A stretch of 26,785 nt of DNA from JBOHRE01 sp050732635 (GCA_050732635.1 JBOHRE010000044.1:1-26785), one strand, 5' to 3'; shown: positions 1 to 8,272, counted from the stretch's first letter. Notes: generated by a model not told the origin, from the letters alone. Translations and numbers: made by a program.

Positions 1-791
1 CCGCCGAGCAGGCCGCGTGGCGGACGACGGCGCAGCAGCACGCGGCCAGCGGCATCGCGGACCAGTGCAGTGCCGATGCGCCGCTCGGGTACCGGCGCGG
101 CGGCGCGGCGTGCCGGGCGCTGGAGCTGGGAGCCGCGCGTGCGGGCCAGACACCGCGACGCGAGCGGACAGGCCGCGCACGCGGGCGAGCGAGGCGTGCA
201 GACAGTGGCGCCGAGCTCCATGAGCGCCTGGTTGAACTCGCCGGGGCGCTCGGCGTCGATCAGCAACCCGGCGAGCTGCCGGAGCCGACGCCCCGAGGGT
301 ATTGCGAGATCGAAGAGTCGGGCGAGGACGCGGCGGGCGTTGCCGTCGATGGCGGGCGTAGCGACGCCGAACGCGATGCTGGCGACCGCCGCGGCGGTGT
401 AGGCCCCGATGCCCGGCAGGACACGCAGCGCTTCCGGCCGGCCGGGCAGTGCGCCGCCGAAGCGGTCGCGGACCAGGATCGCGGCGTGGCGCAGGTGGCG
501 GGCCCGGCTGTAGTAGCCGAGCCCTTCCCACGCCTTCAGCACCTCGGCCTCGCTGGCATCGGCGAGCGCCCGCAGGTCGGGAAAGCGCCGGAGCCAGCGC
601 TCGTAATACGGCGCCGCCACGTCGACGCGGGTCTGCTGCAGCATGACCTCGGAGACCCAGATGCGGTACGGGTCCCGCGTGGCGCGCCACGGCAGGTCGC
701 GGTGGTGAGCCTCGTACCACGCCAGCAGCGCGACGCGCAGCTCGAGCGCACGTTCACCGGTGAGCTGCAGCTCAGGGACTGCCAAGCGCAT
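1..791 (-). CDS. mutY: A/G-specific adenine DNA glycosylase MutY (3' end cut by the window edge)
   Basis: Base-excision repair enzyme that removes adenine mispaired with 8-oxoguanine or guanine. I translated this strand by hand: the reading frame is open from 791 to position 1 and continues off the window. Visible landmarks in order are EVMLQQT with the catalytic Glu, the helix-hairpin-helix LPGIGAYTAAA, PAIDGNARRV with the catalytic Asp, and the iron-sulfur ligand set C-X6-C-X2-C-X5-C (CTPRSPACAACPLASRC). After these begins the C-terminal NUDIX-like 8-oxoG recognition domain (RIGTALVRDAAGRVLLRRR), which is where the window cuts the gene. The ATG at 791 was taken as start; in-frame GTG codons at 794 and 818 are alternatives. 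The gene is divergent from the lipoprotein gene at 875, with 83 bp between. The family call is very secure. Confidence 0.95.
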   Translation of the reverse strand, partial: MRLAVPELQLTGERALELRVALLAWYEAHHRDLPWRATRDPYRIWVSEVMLQQTRVDVAAPYYERWLRRFPDLRALADASEAEVLKAWEGLGYYSRARHLRHAAILVRDRFGGALPGRPEALRVLPGIGAYTAAAVASIAFGVATPAIDGNARRVLARLFDLAIPSGRRLRQLAGLLIDAERPGEFNQALMELGATVCTPRSPACAACPLASRCLARTRGSQLQRPARRAAAPVPERRIGTALVRDAAGRVLLRRRPPRGLLG

Positions 792-874
792 CACGCGAGC
801 CGCACGGGCATGTGTCACAATGCGTGCCGTTGGTGACGTTTTATTTCACGGCGCTCCCCTGCGGAGGATCGACA

Positions 875-1321
875 ATGCGCGTGGATCGGTGGGCCCCGAA
901 ACGCGGCTTGCTCATCATGGTCGGGGTCGCAGCACTCGTGTCGTGCTCGAGCCGAAGCGGCCCTCCAGATGATGGCCTGGAGCCCGGCGGTCTGGTCATC
1001 ACGCGTGAGGAGATCGATGCCTCCGGCGCGCGCGACGCCTTCGAGGTCGTGGAGCGCACGATTACGCACCTGCAGATTCAGCGTACGCGGGGGGGCGTTC
1101 CGCCGCGCGTGACGCACCGCGGGATCGACACCTTCAATCTGAGCCCGCAGATCCTGGTCGTCGTCGATGGCAGTCGTGTGCGCTCCGTGGTCGGTGACCT
1201 GCGCGCGATCCCGGCGGAAAGCATCGAGTTCATCCAGATCCTATCGGATCGGGAGGCGACGCTCAGGTTCGGCTCCGATGGCGGCAACGGCGTCATCGTG
1301 GTCCGCACGACTGCGCATTAG
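875..1321 (+). CDS. Small lipoprotein with an isolated TonB-receptor plug-like domain
   Basis: Predicted 148-residue lipoprotein: basic N-terminus, hydrophobic stretch and lipobox LVSC with Cys24. The ATG at 875 is preceded by GGAGG at 863-867, so it is preferred over an in-frame ATG at 812 that would put 21 non-signal residues in front. The mature part reads like the plug of a TonB-dependent receptor without the barrel: ARDAFEVVERT, then LVVVDGSRV (compare LIYVDGIQI of the SusC at 2071), then IPAESIEFIQIL and an end segment ATLRFGSDGGNGVIVVRT that parallels the YGTAAANGVILIQT of SusC plugs. Its only near neighbour of the same kind is the convergent gene at 1338-1742, with 16 bp between the two stop codons. 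Function unknown; an envelope role is inferred from the lipobox. Confidence 0.8.
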   Translation: MRVDRWAPKRGLLIMVGVAALVSCSSRSGPPDDGLEPGGLVITREEIDASGARDAFEVVERTITHLQIQRTRGGVPPRVTHRGIDTFNLSPQILVVVDGSRVRSVVGDLRAIPAESIEFIQILSDREATLRFGSDGGNGVIVVRTTAH

Positions 1322-1337
1322 GCGATCGCGGCCAGCC

Positions 1338-1742
1338 CTACCCCGTCCTCACGAGGATCGCGCCATCACCGTGATCCGTACCGAAGCGAAGCGTCGCCTG
1401 CCGCGAGTCGAGGAACCGGATCTCGCTGACGTTGCGCACCGAAATCGCGCGTAAGGTGGCAACGCCGCCCTCCAGCACGCCGTCCACGTAAACCCGAATC
1501 CCCTCCGGGCGTCCGCCCCCGAAGGAATCGACGCCGCGCTGGCGTAACCACATCGGCCGTAGCCGCTGCAACGCCTCGAAGGCATTCAGGTTGTCGATGT
1601 CTGCAAGCTGCGACTCGCTCAGGACGTCCGCCCCGGACGACGCCGCGCTATCGGAACCTCCGCGACCCGACGAGGCGCAAGCCGCCAGCGCAAGCACGAC
1701 CAGGCTGAGGCGAATACCGGACGGCGCATCTTTCATGACCAT
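1338..1742 (-). CDS. Small lipoprotein with an isolated TonB-receptor plug-like domain (paralog of 875-1321)
   Basis: 134-residue predicted lipoprotein with signal peptide and lipobox LAAC (Cys22), followed by a Ser/Gly-rich linker. The mature domain contains NAFEALQRLRPMWL, VYVDGVLEGG, ISVRNVSEIRFLD and RQATLRFGTDHGDGAILVRT. The last 20 residues match the corresponding 20 of the convergent gene at 14 positions, so the two are paralogs. Start: the ATG at 1742 has GGGAG seven bases upstream; a second in-frame ATG lies at 1736. The plug-like core lacks any beta-barrel, so it cannot form a channel. Possible roles, all inferred, are a periplasm-facing binding module or a receptor partner. The convergent arrangement suggests an inverted duplication. 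Confidence 0.8.
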   Translation of the reverse strand: MVMKDAPSGIRLSLVVLALAACASSGRGGSDSAASSGADVLSESQLADIDNLNAFEALQRLRPMWLRQRGVDSFGGGRPEGIRVYVDGVLEGGVATLRAISVRNVSEIRFLDSRQATLRFGTDHGDGAILVRTG

Positions 1743-1778
1743 GGCGCAACTCCCTCGATGTTGGCGGTCCGTTCACGT

Positions 1779-1807
1779 GTGTTAGCACCCGATTCGCCGG
1801 CTCGCAA
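1779..1807 (-). promoter_or_regulatory. Weak candidate sigma70-type promoter for the 1338-1742 lipoprotein
   Basis: Read on the minus strand: TTGCGA (1807-1802), a 17-base spacer, then TAACAC (1784-1779), about 37 bases before the ATG at 1742. The -35 matches consensus at four of six positions and the -10 at three of six, so this is a position-supported guess. Confidence 0.25.
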
Positions 1808-1997
1808 TTGTCGAACTCGTCTCACCGCCGAAAATGCCTCAGGTGTAAGAAAAGTCGGCGCTCATGCGTTTCAGTAGTCCAAGAGCCGCGCCACGGCGGC
1901 CTTGCGGGTCAACGCCTCCCCATTCACGGGCGCTCGCGGCCGTGGTCCGCCTGTGCACTGCCCGCCCGCGGCGTTTTGTCGGACTGGCGCTGGGACA

Positions 1998-2015
1998 CTC
2001 GAGCGATTGCTCGAG
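1998..2015. promoter_or_regulatory. Perfect inverted repeat upstream of the first susC-like gene (possible operator or hairpin)
   Basis: CTCGAGC-GATT-GCTCGAG, two 7-bp arms with a 4-base loop, ending 55 bases before the ATG at 2071. The position suits a repressor or activator site or a 5'-UTR hairpin. No regulator gene lies nearby to bind it. Confidence 0.4.
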
Positions 2016-2070
2016 CGCTGCTTGATAGCCGAAGCATCAGGCAGCCACCCCCTCACTATCGAGAGGACGC

Positions 2071-5000
2071 ATGAACGCGCTTCGTACCATACTCCTGACC
2101 GGGCTCCTGGCGCTTGCCGGCGCGGGCGCCACCTTCGGCGCTGCAACCGCGCAGGAAGGCAACATCACCGGACAGGTAACCGACGCCGCGACGGGCGCGC
2201 CGCTGGTCGGCGTGCAGGTGGTCGTGGTCGGCACCAACATCGGCAGCCTGACCGACCAGAATGGCCGGTATCTGCTGCTGAGAGTGCCCACCGGGTCGCG
2301 CCAGGTGCAAGCGATCCTGATCGGCTACGCGCTGGCGACCCAGCCCGTTACGGTCACGACCGGTGAGGCGGCGACCGCGAACTTCCGGTTGAGCCAATCG
2401 GCGGTGGATCTCGAGGCGATCATCGTGAGTGGGGCCACGGGGCGCGAGCAGCGCGCGCGTGAGCTCGGCTCGAAGGTGGCGAACATCGACGTCGAGAACC
2501 TGAATCCCGCGCCGATCACGACGCTCGCCGACGTGCTGGGCGCGCGCGCCAGTGGCGTCACCATGCAGGACGTGAACGGCACGACGGGCACGTCGCAGCG
2601 CATCCGCATTCGCGGAGCCAATAGCGTGTCGCTCTCGAACGAGCCGCTCATCTACGTGGACGGCATTCAGATCTCGGCTGGCTTCACGGGTTTCGGTGTT
2701 GGCGGACAGAGGGCGAGCCAGCTGAACGACGTCAATCCGAACGACATCGAGAGCATCGAGATCGTGAAGGGTCCGGCCGCCTCGGCGCTCTATGGCACCG
2801 CCGCGGCAAACGGCGTGATCCTGATCCAGACCAAACGCGGACGGCCCGGCAACACGCAGTGGAGCTTCTACGCGGAAACGGGCGAGGTCGAGGATGTGAC
2901 GGACTACCCGCTGAACGTGGCCAGCTTCCAGGCCAACGATGCCTCCCAGCCGCTGTTCCGGGACTCCGATGGCCGGTTCAACACGGCCGCGTACCGCTAT
3001 TGCTCGAACATCGAGGCGGCAAACGGGGTCTGCCGCCAGGACGGGACCTTCTCGTTCAACACGCTCGAGGACCCGCGCACGACGGTCTTCTCGCAGGGTA
3101 CGCGGCAGCGCTACGGCGCGAGCGTACGCGGCGGCACGGAGCAGGTGCGCTTCTTCGTTTCGGGCCAGTGGGAAGACGAGATCGGCGTCATCCACTACAA
3201 CACGCAGGACAAGCTGAACTTCCGGGCGAACCTGGACGCGGCGCTCAGCGAGCAGGCCGACCTGTCCGTCTCGTTTGGCTATACGGACGGCAATCTGGGG
3301 CTGAACAACAACGACAACAGCATCTTCAGCCCGATCCTGAACGGGCTGGTCGGTGAGGCGAACTTCATTCCGCCATCGGAGACGCGGCCGGATGAGGTCA
3401 ACGATGCCAACTACGGCTTCGGCTTCAATATGACGGAGCTCGAGAACCTGGTCATCTTCCAGGATGTCGACCGCTATACGACGAGCGCGAACCTGCGCTA
3501 CCGGCCGACGCCGTGGCTCACGGTGAACGGCAATGGCGGCCTGGACCTCGGCTCGCGGCACGACTTCGAGACGTTGCAGCCCGGTGAGCTGCCGATCGCG
3601 GTCTCGTTCGCGAACGGATTCCGCGCCTCGACGCGCACGTCGGACTACCTGTACTCCGGGCTGCTGTCGGCCGTGTCCAGCTTCCAGCTCACCGACCAGC
3701 TGCTGTCGACGACGACCCTCGGCGGCAGCTACAGCAAGGATCACAGCACGAGCACCGAATGCTTCGGCTCCTCGCTCGTACCGGGCACCTCCTCGTGCGG
3801 CACGACCGCGGCGCTGTTCGATATCGACGAGGACTTCTTCGAGGTCCGCACGGTTGGCGGCTACCTGCAGCAGGAGCTCGGCTGGCGGGACCGCGTGTTC
3901 CTGGCGGGCGGCATTCGCGGCGATGACAACAGCGCATTCGGCGCCGATTTCGGTTTCGTCTGGTATCCCTCGCTCAGCGCTTCGTGGGTCATCGGCGAGG
4001 AGGACTGGTTCCCGACGACCGAGTGGTTCAACACGCTGCGGCTGCGCAGCGCCTGGGGCGTGTCGGGCCTGCGGCCCGGCTTCCGCGATGCGGTCACACT
4101 GTTCGCGCCGATCACCGTCGCATCGGAGGAAGGGGACGTGCCCGGCGTGACCCTCAGCAGCACGGGGAACGTCACGCTCGAGCCCGAGAAGACGACGGAA
4201 TGGGAGATCGGCTTCGACGCCGGCTTCCTTCGCGACCGCATCGGTATCGACTTCACCTACTACAACAAGCGTTCGGAGGATGCGTTGATCGAGCGGCGGC
4301 TGCCGGGATCGCTCGGCCTGACCACGACGTTCTGGGACAACCTGGGTAGCATCCGCAACTCCGGCACCGAGCTGTCGCTGAGGGTCACGGCGCTGGACCT
4401 GGAGAACGTCGGCCTCAGCTTCCAGCTCGCCAACTCGACGCTGGAGAACGAGGTCGAGGAGCTGGGTGTAGGGGTCGAGCCGATCATTCTCAACCGCGGT
4501 TTGCAGCGGCACGACGAGGGCTTCTCGGCCGGCGGCTTCTGGCAGAAGGAATTGGAGTGGAACGATGCGGATGGCAACGGGCTGCTGAGCATTGATGAGG
4601 TCTCGGTCGGTGACGAGGACGTGTTCCTGGGACCGTCGCTGCCGAAGTGGCAGCGCTCGCTGCAGGCGAACCTGCGGCTGCTCGACTGGATCAATCTCTC
4701 GTCACTGGTCGAGGGACGCGGCGGGAATCTTACGGGCAACTTCTCCGAGTCGTTCCGTTGCGGGTTCCGCAGCACGCGCGGCTGCCCCGCGGTGGCCGAT
4801 CCAAACGCGCCACTGGAGCTGCAGGCGCGGCACATCGCCAACCGCTACCACGGCTCGGCCATTGGCTACGTCGAGGAGGCGGACTTTTACAAGTGGCGGG
4901 AGGTGTCGGTCACGCTTGACGTGCCGGCGCGCTACGCGCAGCGATTCAGCCGCCTGCAGGGACTGCGGCTGACTGCGGCGGGGCGCAACTTGGCGACCTG

Positions 5001-5124
5001 GACGGACTACACCGGACTCGATCCTGAGACAGTCGAAGCCGCCGGCTCGAACTTCAACCAGAGCGAGTTCAACACGCAGCCACCGGTGCGGTACCTGATG
5101 CTCCGGCTCGACTACAACTTCTGA
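2071..5124 (+). CDS. SusC/RagA-family TonB-linked outer-membrane transporter (first copy)
   Basis: 1017-residue outer-membrane receptor, normal length for SusC proteins, which pair with a SusD lid to import bulky nutrients using TonB energy. Domains: signal peptide (1 to about 28, ends ATAQ), carboxypeptidase-regulatory-like beta-sandwich (about 30-108, ITGQVTDAATGAPLVGVQV), TonB-box-like LEAIIVSG (114-121), plug (about 145-256, with RIRGANS, IYVDGI and YGTAAANGVILIQTKRG), then a barrel ending in aromatic Phe (RLDYNF). An EF-hand-type loop typical of SusC, DADGNGLLSIDE, sits at 832-843. Six cysteines form three close pairs (311/321, 564/576, 897/905), probably loop disulfides. The start ATG follows GAGAGGACGC. 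The SusD gene begins 15 bp downstream, so the two are cotranscribed. Substrate unknown; no degradative enzyme is adjacent. Confidence 0.95.
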   Translation: MNALRTILLTGLLALAGAGATFGAATAQEGNITGQVTDAATGAPLVGVQVVVVGTNIGSLTDQNGRYLLLRVPTGSRQVQAILIGYALATQPVTVTTGEAATANFRLSQSAVDLEAIIVSGATGREQRARELGSKVANIDVENLNPAPITTLADVLGARASGVTMQDVNGTTGTSQRIRIRGANSVSLSNEPLIYVDGIQISAGFTGFGVGGQRASQLNDVNPNDIESIEIVKGPAASALYGTAAANGVILIQTKRGRPGNTQWSFYAETGEVEDVTDYPLNVASFQANDASQPLFRDSDGRFNTAAYRYCSNIEAANGVCRQDGTFSFNTLEDPRTTVFSQGTRQRYGASVRGGTEQVRFFVSGQWEDEIGVIHYNTQDKLNFRANLDAALSEQADLSVSFGYTDGNLGLNNNDNSIFSPILNGLVGEANFIPPSETRPDEVNDANYGFGFNMTELENLVIFQDVDRYTTSANLRYRPTPWLTVNGNGGLDLGSRHDFETLQPGELPIAVSFANGFRASTRTSDYLYSGLLSAVSSFQLTDQLLSTTTLGGSYSKDHSTSTECFGSSLVPGTSSCGTTAALFDIDEDFFEVRTVGGYLQQELGWRDRVFLAGGIRGDDNSAFGADFGFVWYPSLSASWVIGEEDWFPTTEWFNTLRLRSAWGVSGLRPGFRDAVTLFAPITVASEEGDVPGVTLSSTGNVTLEPEKTTEWEIGFDAGFLRDRIGIDFTYYNKRSEDALIERRLPGSLGLTTTFWDNLGSIRNSGTELSLRVTALDLENVGLSFQLANSTLENEVEELGVGVEPIILNRGLQRHDEGFSAGGFWQKELEWNDADGNGLLSIDEVSVGDEDVFLGPSLPKWQRSLQANLRLLDWINLSSLVEGRGGNLTGNFSESFRCGFRSTRGCPAVADPNAPLELQARHIANRYHGSAIGYVEEADFYKWREVSVTLDVPARYAQRFSRLQGLRLTAAGRNLATWTDYTGLDPETVEAAGSNFNQSEFNTQPPVRYLMLRLDYNF

Positions 5125-5139
5125 CGAGGCGAGACTGCA

Positions 5140-6513
5140 ATGAACAGGAGCATGCAAAGGCCTCGCCGCGGGAAGCGAGCGGGCGTAATCGTGGGGGTGG
5201 CCGCGTTGGCACTCACCGGGTGTGACCTCGACAGTCTGCTTGAGGTGGATGATCCGGACACCGTGAACCCCGCCACCCTGGAGGACCCGGCGGTGCTGGA
5301 TGTCGTGATCGCGGGCGCCAAGGGTGATTTCACGCTGGGCTACGACGGTACCGGCGTTGGCGACAGGTTCATCGCGGTGGTGGCGGCGATGAGCGACGAA
5401 GTTTTCTCATCGGGCACGTTCCCGACGCGGACCGCGACGGACCGGCGGGATCAGTTCGAGCCCGCCAATGGCAATACCTCCGACGCGGCGTACGTCGATC
5501 TGCAGCAGGCCCGGCGTGCGTTGAAGGACGCCGCGGCCCGAGTCGCGGAGGTACGCGGCACGGACGACCCGGCGTACCCGGAGCTGCGAACACTGGAAGG
5601 GTTTACTTATGTCGCGCTGGGCGAGGGATACTGCAGCCCGATCCCGTTCAGCAATGTCGAGGGCGGTGAGTTCGTTTTTGGCGAGCCAATCCCGCTCGAG
5701 CAGGTCTTCGGTGAAGGCATCGCGCGCTTCGATGATGCGCTTTCGGCGGATGCCGCGTACCACCCGGCCGCGATCGGCAAGGGTCGAGCGTTGTTGAACC
5801 TGGGCCGGTTCGCGGAAGCTGCCACGGCGGTCAGCGCGGTGCCGACATCGTTCAACTACTTCATCCACCATTCGGTGTCGGGGGCAACGAACCCGATCTA
5901 CTCGCTGCAGGGCAATGGACGGTTCTCGGTGTCGGACAGGGAAGGTACGAACGGGCAGCCCTTCCGTTCGGCTGACGACCCGCGGGCGCCGTGGTTCCGC
6001 GACCCCAACCAGCCGAATGGCTTCGACCAGGCGTACGCGCTGTTCAAGAGCCTGAAGTACACGGATTTCACGGATCCCGTAGTACTGGCCAGCGGTGTCG
6101 AGGCTCGTCTGATCGAGGCGGAGGCGGCGCTGCAGGCCGGCGACGCGGCGACGTGGCTGTCGATCTTGAACGCGCTGCGTGCGGATGTGGCCGCGATCAT
6201 GAATGCACAGGTGGCGAGCTACCCAGTCGCTGATCCGGTGTTGGCGCCGCTCGTCGATCCCGGCACCACGGCCGGGCGCCGGGACATCATGTTCAGTGAG
6301 CGGGCGTTCTGGCTTTACCTGACCGGTCACCGCCTCGGCGACCTGCGTCGGCTGATGAGGCAGTATGGCCTGACCGACGACGAAGCGTTTCCGACCGGCG
6401 ATTACCACAAGGGCGGGACGTTCGGGGATGATGTGGCATTCCCGCTCGACTTCGACGAGCAGAACAACGAGAACTACTCGCACGACCTGTGTGATGTGAC
6501 GTCGGCGGGTTGA
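5140..6513 (+). CDS. SusD/RagB-family outer-membrane lipoprotein (first copy)
   Basis: 457-residue substrate-binding lid for the SusC transporter encoded 15 bp upstream. It begins with a basic N-terminus and a lipoprotein signal ending ALTGC (Cys28), and then the usual SusD opening (DLDSLLEVDDPDTVNP). Alpha-helical TPR-like segments follow (for example LQQARRALKDAAARVAEV and EGIARFDDALSADAAYHPAAIGKGRALLNLGRF). The characteristic C-terminal helix pair ERAFWLYLTGHRLGDLRRL lies near residues 387-405. GAGGCGAG precedes the ATG at 5140; an in-frame ATG at 5152 would shorten the basic leader. The gene is followed 25 bp later by a strong hairpin terminator. Family call secure; ligand unknown. Confidence 0.92.
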   Translation: MNRSMQRPRRGKRAGVIVGVAALALTGCDLDSLLEVDDPDTVNPATLEDPAVLDVVIAGAKGDFTLGYDGTGVGDRFIAVVAAMSDEVFSSGTFPTRTATDRRDQFEPANGNTSDAAYVDLQQARRALKDAAARVAEVRGTDDPAYPELRTLEGFTYVALGEGYCSPIPFSNVEGGEFVFGEPIPLEQVFGEGIARFDDALSADAAYHPAAIGKGRALLNLGRFAEAATAVSAVPTSFNYFIHHSVSGATNPIYSLQGNGRFSVSDREGTNGQPFRSADDPRAPWFRDPNQPNGFDQAYALFKSLKYTDFTDPVVLASGVEARLIEAEAALQAGDAATWLSILNALRADVAAIMNAQVASYPVADPVLAPLVDPGTTAGRRDIMFSERAFWLYLTGHRLGDLRRLMRQYGLTDDEAFPTGDYHKGGTFGDDVAFPLDFDEQNNENYSHDLCDVTSAG

Positions 6514-6538
6514 GCCGGTCAGGTTGAAGGAGGGGTAC

Positions 6539-6575
6539 AGCGGGGGCGCCGGTTGCGGCGCCCCCGCTGCTCTTT
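6539..6575 (+). terminator. Rho-independent-type terminator of the first SusC/D operon
   Basis: Perfect 12-bp GC-rich stem: AGCGGGGGCGCC (6539-6550), 6-base loop GGTTGC, GGCGCCCCCGCT (6557-6568), then GC and TCTTT. The stem is very stable but the T-run is short. It lies 25 bases after the SusD stop and about 95 bases before the next start, so it separates the operon from the VWA gene. Confidence 0.75.
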
Positions 6576-6670
6576 CGAGGTGGCGCTGCAGCCGAGCCGA
6601 GGCCTACCTTTCAGGGTGCGGGCATTGTGTTGGCCCGGAAATGGCCGCTGGGCGAGAGCAGGAGGTGCAG

Positions 6671-7957
6671 ATGCGATTCACGACGTACACGAAGTACAAG
6701 GGCGGCCTGCTGGACGCGCTCAACCTGCAGGATCTGCTCGACCGGCTCGCCGATTTCCTGCTGCAGAGCGGCTTCTCCGGTGGACCGCACTACCATCCGT
6801 GGTGGGGGTGGAGCGGCGACGAAGACGAGCGCTCGCTGGACTCGCTGAAGGAGGCGCTGCTCCAGGCGCTGATCGAGAGCGGCCAGCTCACGCCGGAGAT
6901 GCTCGAGCAGTTGCGCGGCGAGGGCGAGGGCGACGAGAGCGTGCGCCAGCAAATCGCGCAACTGCTGGACGACCTGGTGCAGCGGCTGGTCGAGGAGGGC
7001 TACCTCAACACCAGCGCGCCGCCGCAGCTGCCGGCTTCCCACGAGGCGGTCGGCGGCGGCAAGATCGATGAGGGCAAGCAGGCGGCGCAGCAGGTGCAGT
7101 TCGAGCTGACGCAGAAGGGGCTGGACTTTCTCGGTTACCGTGCACTGCGACACCTGCTTGCCGGCCTCGGGCAGGCCTCCTACGGCAGTCACGACACCAG
7201 CCGACTGGCCACGGGCATCGAGGCCGAGGCCGCGTCACGGCCGTATCAGTTCGGCGACACACTGAACCTCGACATTCCGGCCACGCTGTCGAACGCGCTG
7301 AAACGCGAGGGCCTCGGTGTGCCGTTGAGGCTGGACTATCCGGACCTGATGGTGCACCAGGCGGAGTACCGCAGCTCGTGCGCGACGGTGCTGATGCTCG
7401 ACGTCTCGCATTCCATGATCCTGTACGGCGAGGACCGGTTCACGCCGGCCAAGAAGGTGGCGCTGGCGTTGTCGCACCTCATCCGGACGCAGTTCCCCGG
7501 CGACTCGCTGCGCGTCGTCACCTTCGGCGACCGCGCCGAGGAGATCCCGATCGGCGAGCTGGCGCGCGCGCAGGTCGGCCCGTTCCACACGAACACGGCC
7601 GAGGGCCTGAAGATCGCGCGGCGCGTGCTGCTCGCGCAGAAGAAGGACATGCGGCAGATCGTCATGATCACGGATGGCAAGCCATCGGCGATCACGCTCT
7701 CGGACGGGCGCGTCTACAAGAACCCCGCCGGTCTCGACCCCCGCGTGCTACGCGAGACCTTCCGCGAGGTATCGGCGTGCCGGCGCGCGGGCATCCCGAT
7801 CAACACGTTCATGCTCGCCCGCGACCCGGCGCTGGTCGGCTTCATCGGCAAGGTCTGCGAAATCTCGCGCGGACGGGCCTACTTCACCACGACCATGACG
7901 CTCGGCCAGTACATCATGCGCGACTTCATGCGCAAGCGGACGAAGCGGGTTCGATAG
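6671..7957 (+). CDS. von Willebrand factor A (VWA) domain protein
   Basis: 428-residue soluble protein without signal peptide. The N-terminal half is helical and acidic (DLLDRLADFLLQ, EALLQALIESGQL, EMLEQLRGEGEG, QIAQLLDDLVQRLVEEGYL), followed by a region containing FELTQKGLDFLGYRALRHLL. The C-terminal VWA domain spans about 237-415 with a complete metal site (MIDAS): DVSHS at 244-248, Thr in HTNTAEG (307/309) and Asp335 in ITDGKPSA. Proteins of this architecture often work with MoxR- or magnesium-chelatase-like AAA+ ATPases, but none is encoded in this window. The start at 6671 has GGAGG five bases upstream; the longer frame from 6524 would begin before the upstream terminator and is rejected. 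Its partner and role are unknown. Confidence 0.88.
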   Translation: MRFTTYTKYKGGLLDALNLQDLLDRLADFLLQSGFSGGPHYHPWWGWSGDEDERSLDSLKEALLQALIESGQLTPEMLEQLRGEGEGDESVRQQIAQLLDDLVQRLVEEGYLNTSAPPQLPASHEAVGGGKIDEGKQAAQQVQFELTQKGLDFLGYRALRHLLAGLGQASYGSHDTSRLATGIEAEAASRPYQFGDTLNLDIPATLSNALKREGLGVPLRLDYPDLMVHQAEYRSSCATVLMLDVSHSMILYGEDRFTPAKKVALALSHLIRTQFPGDSLRVVTFGDRAEEIPIGELARAQVGPFHTNTAEGLKIARRVLLAQKKDMRQIVMITDGKPSAITLSDGRVYKNPAGLDPRVLRETFREVSACRRAGIPINTFMLARDPALVGFIGKVCEISRGRAYFTTTMTLGQYIMRDFMRKRTKRVR

Positions 7958-8104
7958 AGGCGCGGCGTCGGGATTCGCGCAGGTGTTGGTTCCTTGAGGC
8001 GTGCCGCCAATTTTAGACCACCGAGCCGTCCAGCCGCCGGTCGGCCACTGGCTTCAGCACCGGTCGCCCCTGCGGGCACGACCTGCGATCCTAACGCAGA
8101 ACGC

Positions 8105-8137
8105 CGGGGCGAGCAGCCGCTGCCGCCCCGCGCGTTT
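8105..8137 (+). terminator. Possible terminator hairpin downstream of the VWA gene
   Basis: CGGGGCG-A-GCAG, loop CCG, CTGC-CGCCCCG: an 11-bp stem with a single bulged A (8105-8130), followed by CGCGTTT. It lies about 150 bases after the VWA stop, which is far for a terminator, and the T-run is only three bases, so the function is uncertain. Confidence 0.35.
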
Positions 8138-8242
8138 CTGCGGTGTTCCGGATAATCGATCACGCTGTGGACCGGCCCCGAGGAGGGCCGCGGCTGAACA
8201 GCGGCCCCGGAGCGGCCGCCGCCGCGCACCCCTCGAGCGGTC

Positions 8243-8272
8243 TTGACATCGCGTAGACGCGAGCCCTATCTA
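8243..8272 (+). promoter_or_regulatory. Sigma70-type promoter candidate for the second SusC/D operon
   Basis: A consensus TTGACA at 8243-8248 is followed after 18 bases by TATCTA (8267-8272), or after 17 bases by CTATCT. A perfect -35 hexamer stands out in this GC-rich spacer. The start codon of the SusC gene is about 255 bases downstream, leaving a long leader. Confidence 0.5.

Larger units (their letters stand above)
1743..2070. other. Divergent intergenic region between plug lipoprotein and susC-like gene
   Basis: 328 bp without a credible gene. It must hold the control signals for both the minus-strand lipoprotein and the SusC/D operon on the plus strand. I see one weak sigma70-like candidate on the minus strand (1779-1807) and a perfect inverted repeat at 1998-2015. 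No clear -35/-10 pair is visible for the plus strand. Short open frames here have no ribosome site or recognisable protein. Confidence 0.6.

Noticed and set aside
2056..4512. 818-codon open frame on the minus strand opposite the first SusC
   Set aside because: Arg/Ala/Val/Asp-rich translation with no domain or export signal, lying entirely opposite a secure SusC gene; long antisense frames are expected with this GC-rich codon use.
6524..6670. Upstream extension of the VWA gene
   Set aside because: It would place the start before the terminator hairpin; the ATG at 6671 has a strong ribosome site and begins a sensible protein.
8001..8246. Short plus-strand ORF in the spacer after the VWA gene
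   Set aside because: Arg/Pro-rich, no ribosome site, overlaps hairpins and the promoter -35; not supported as a gene.
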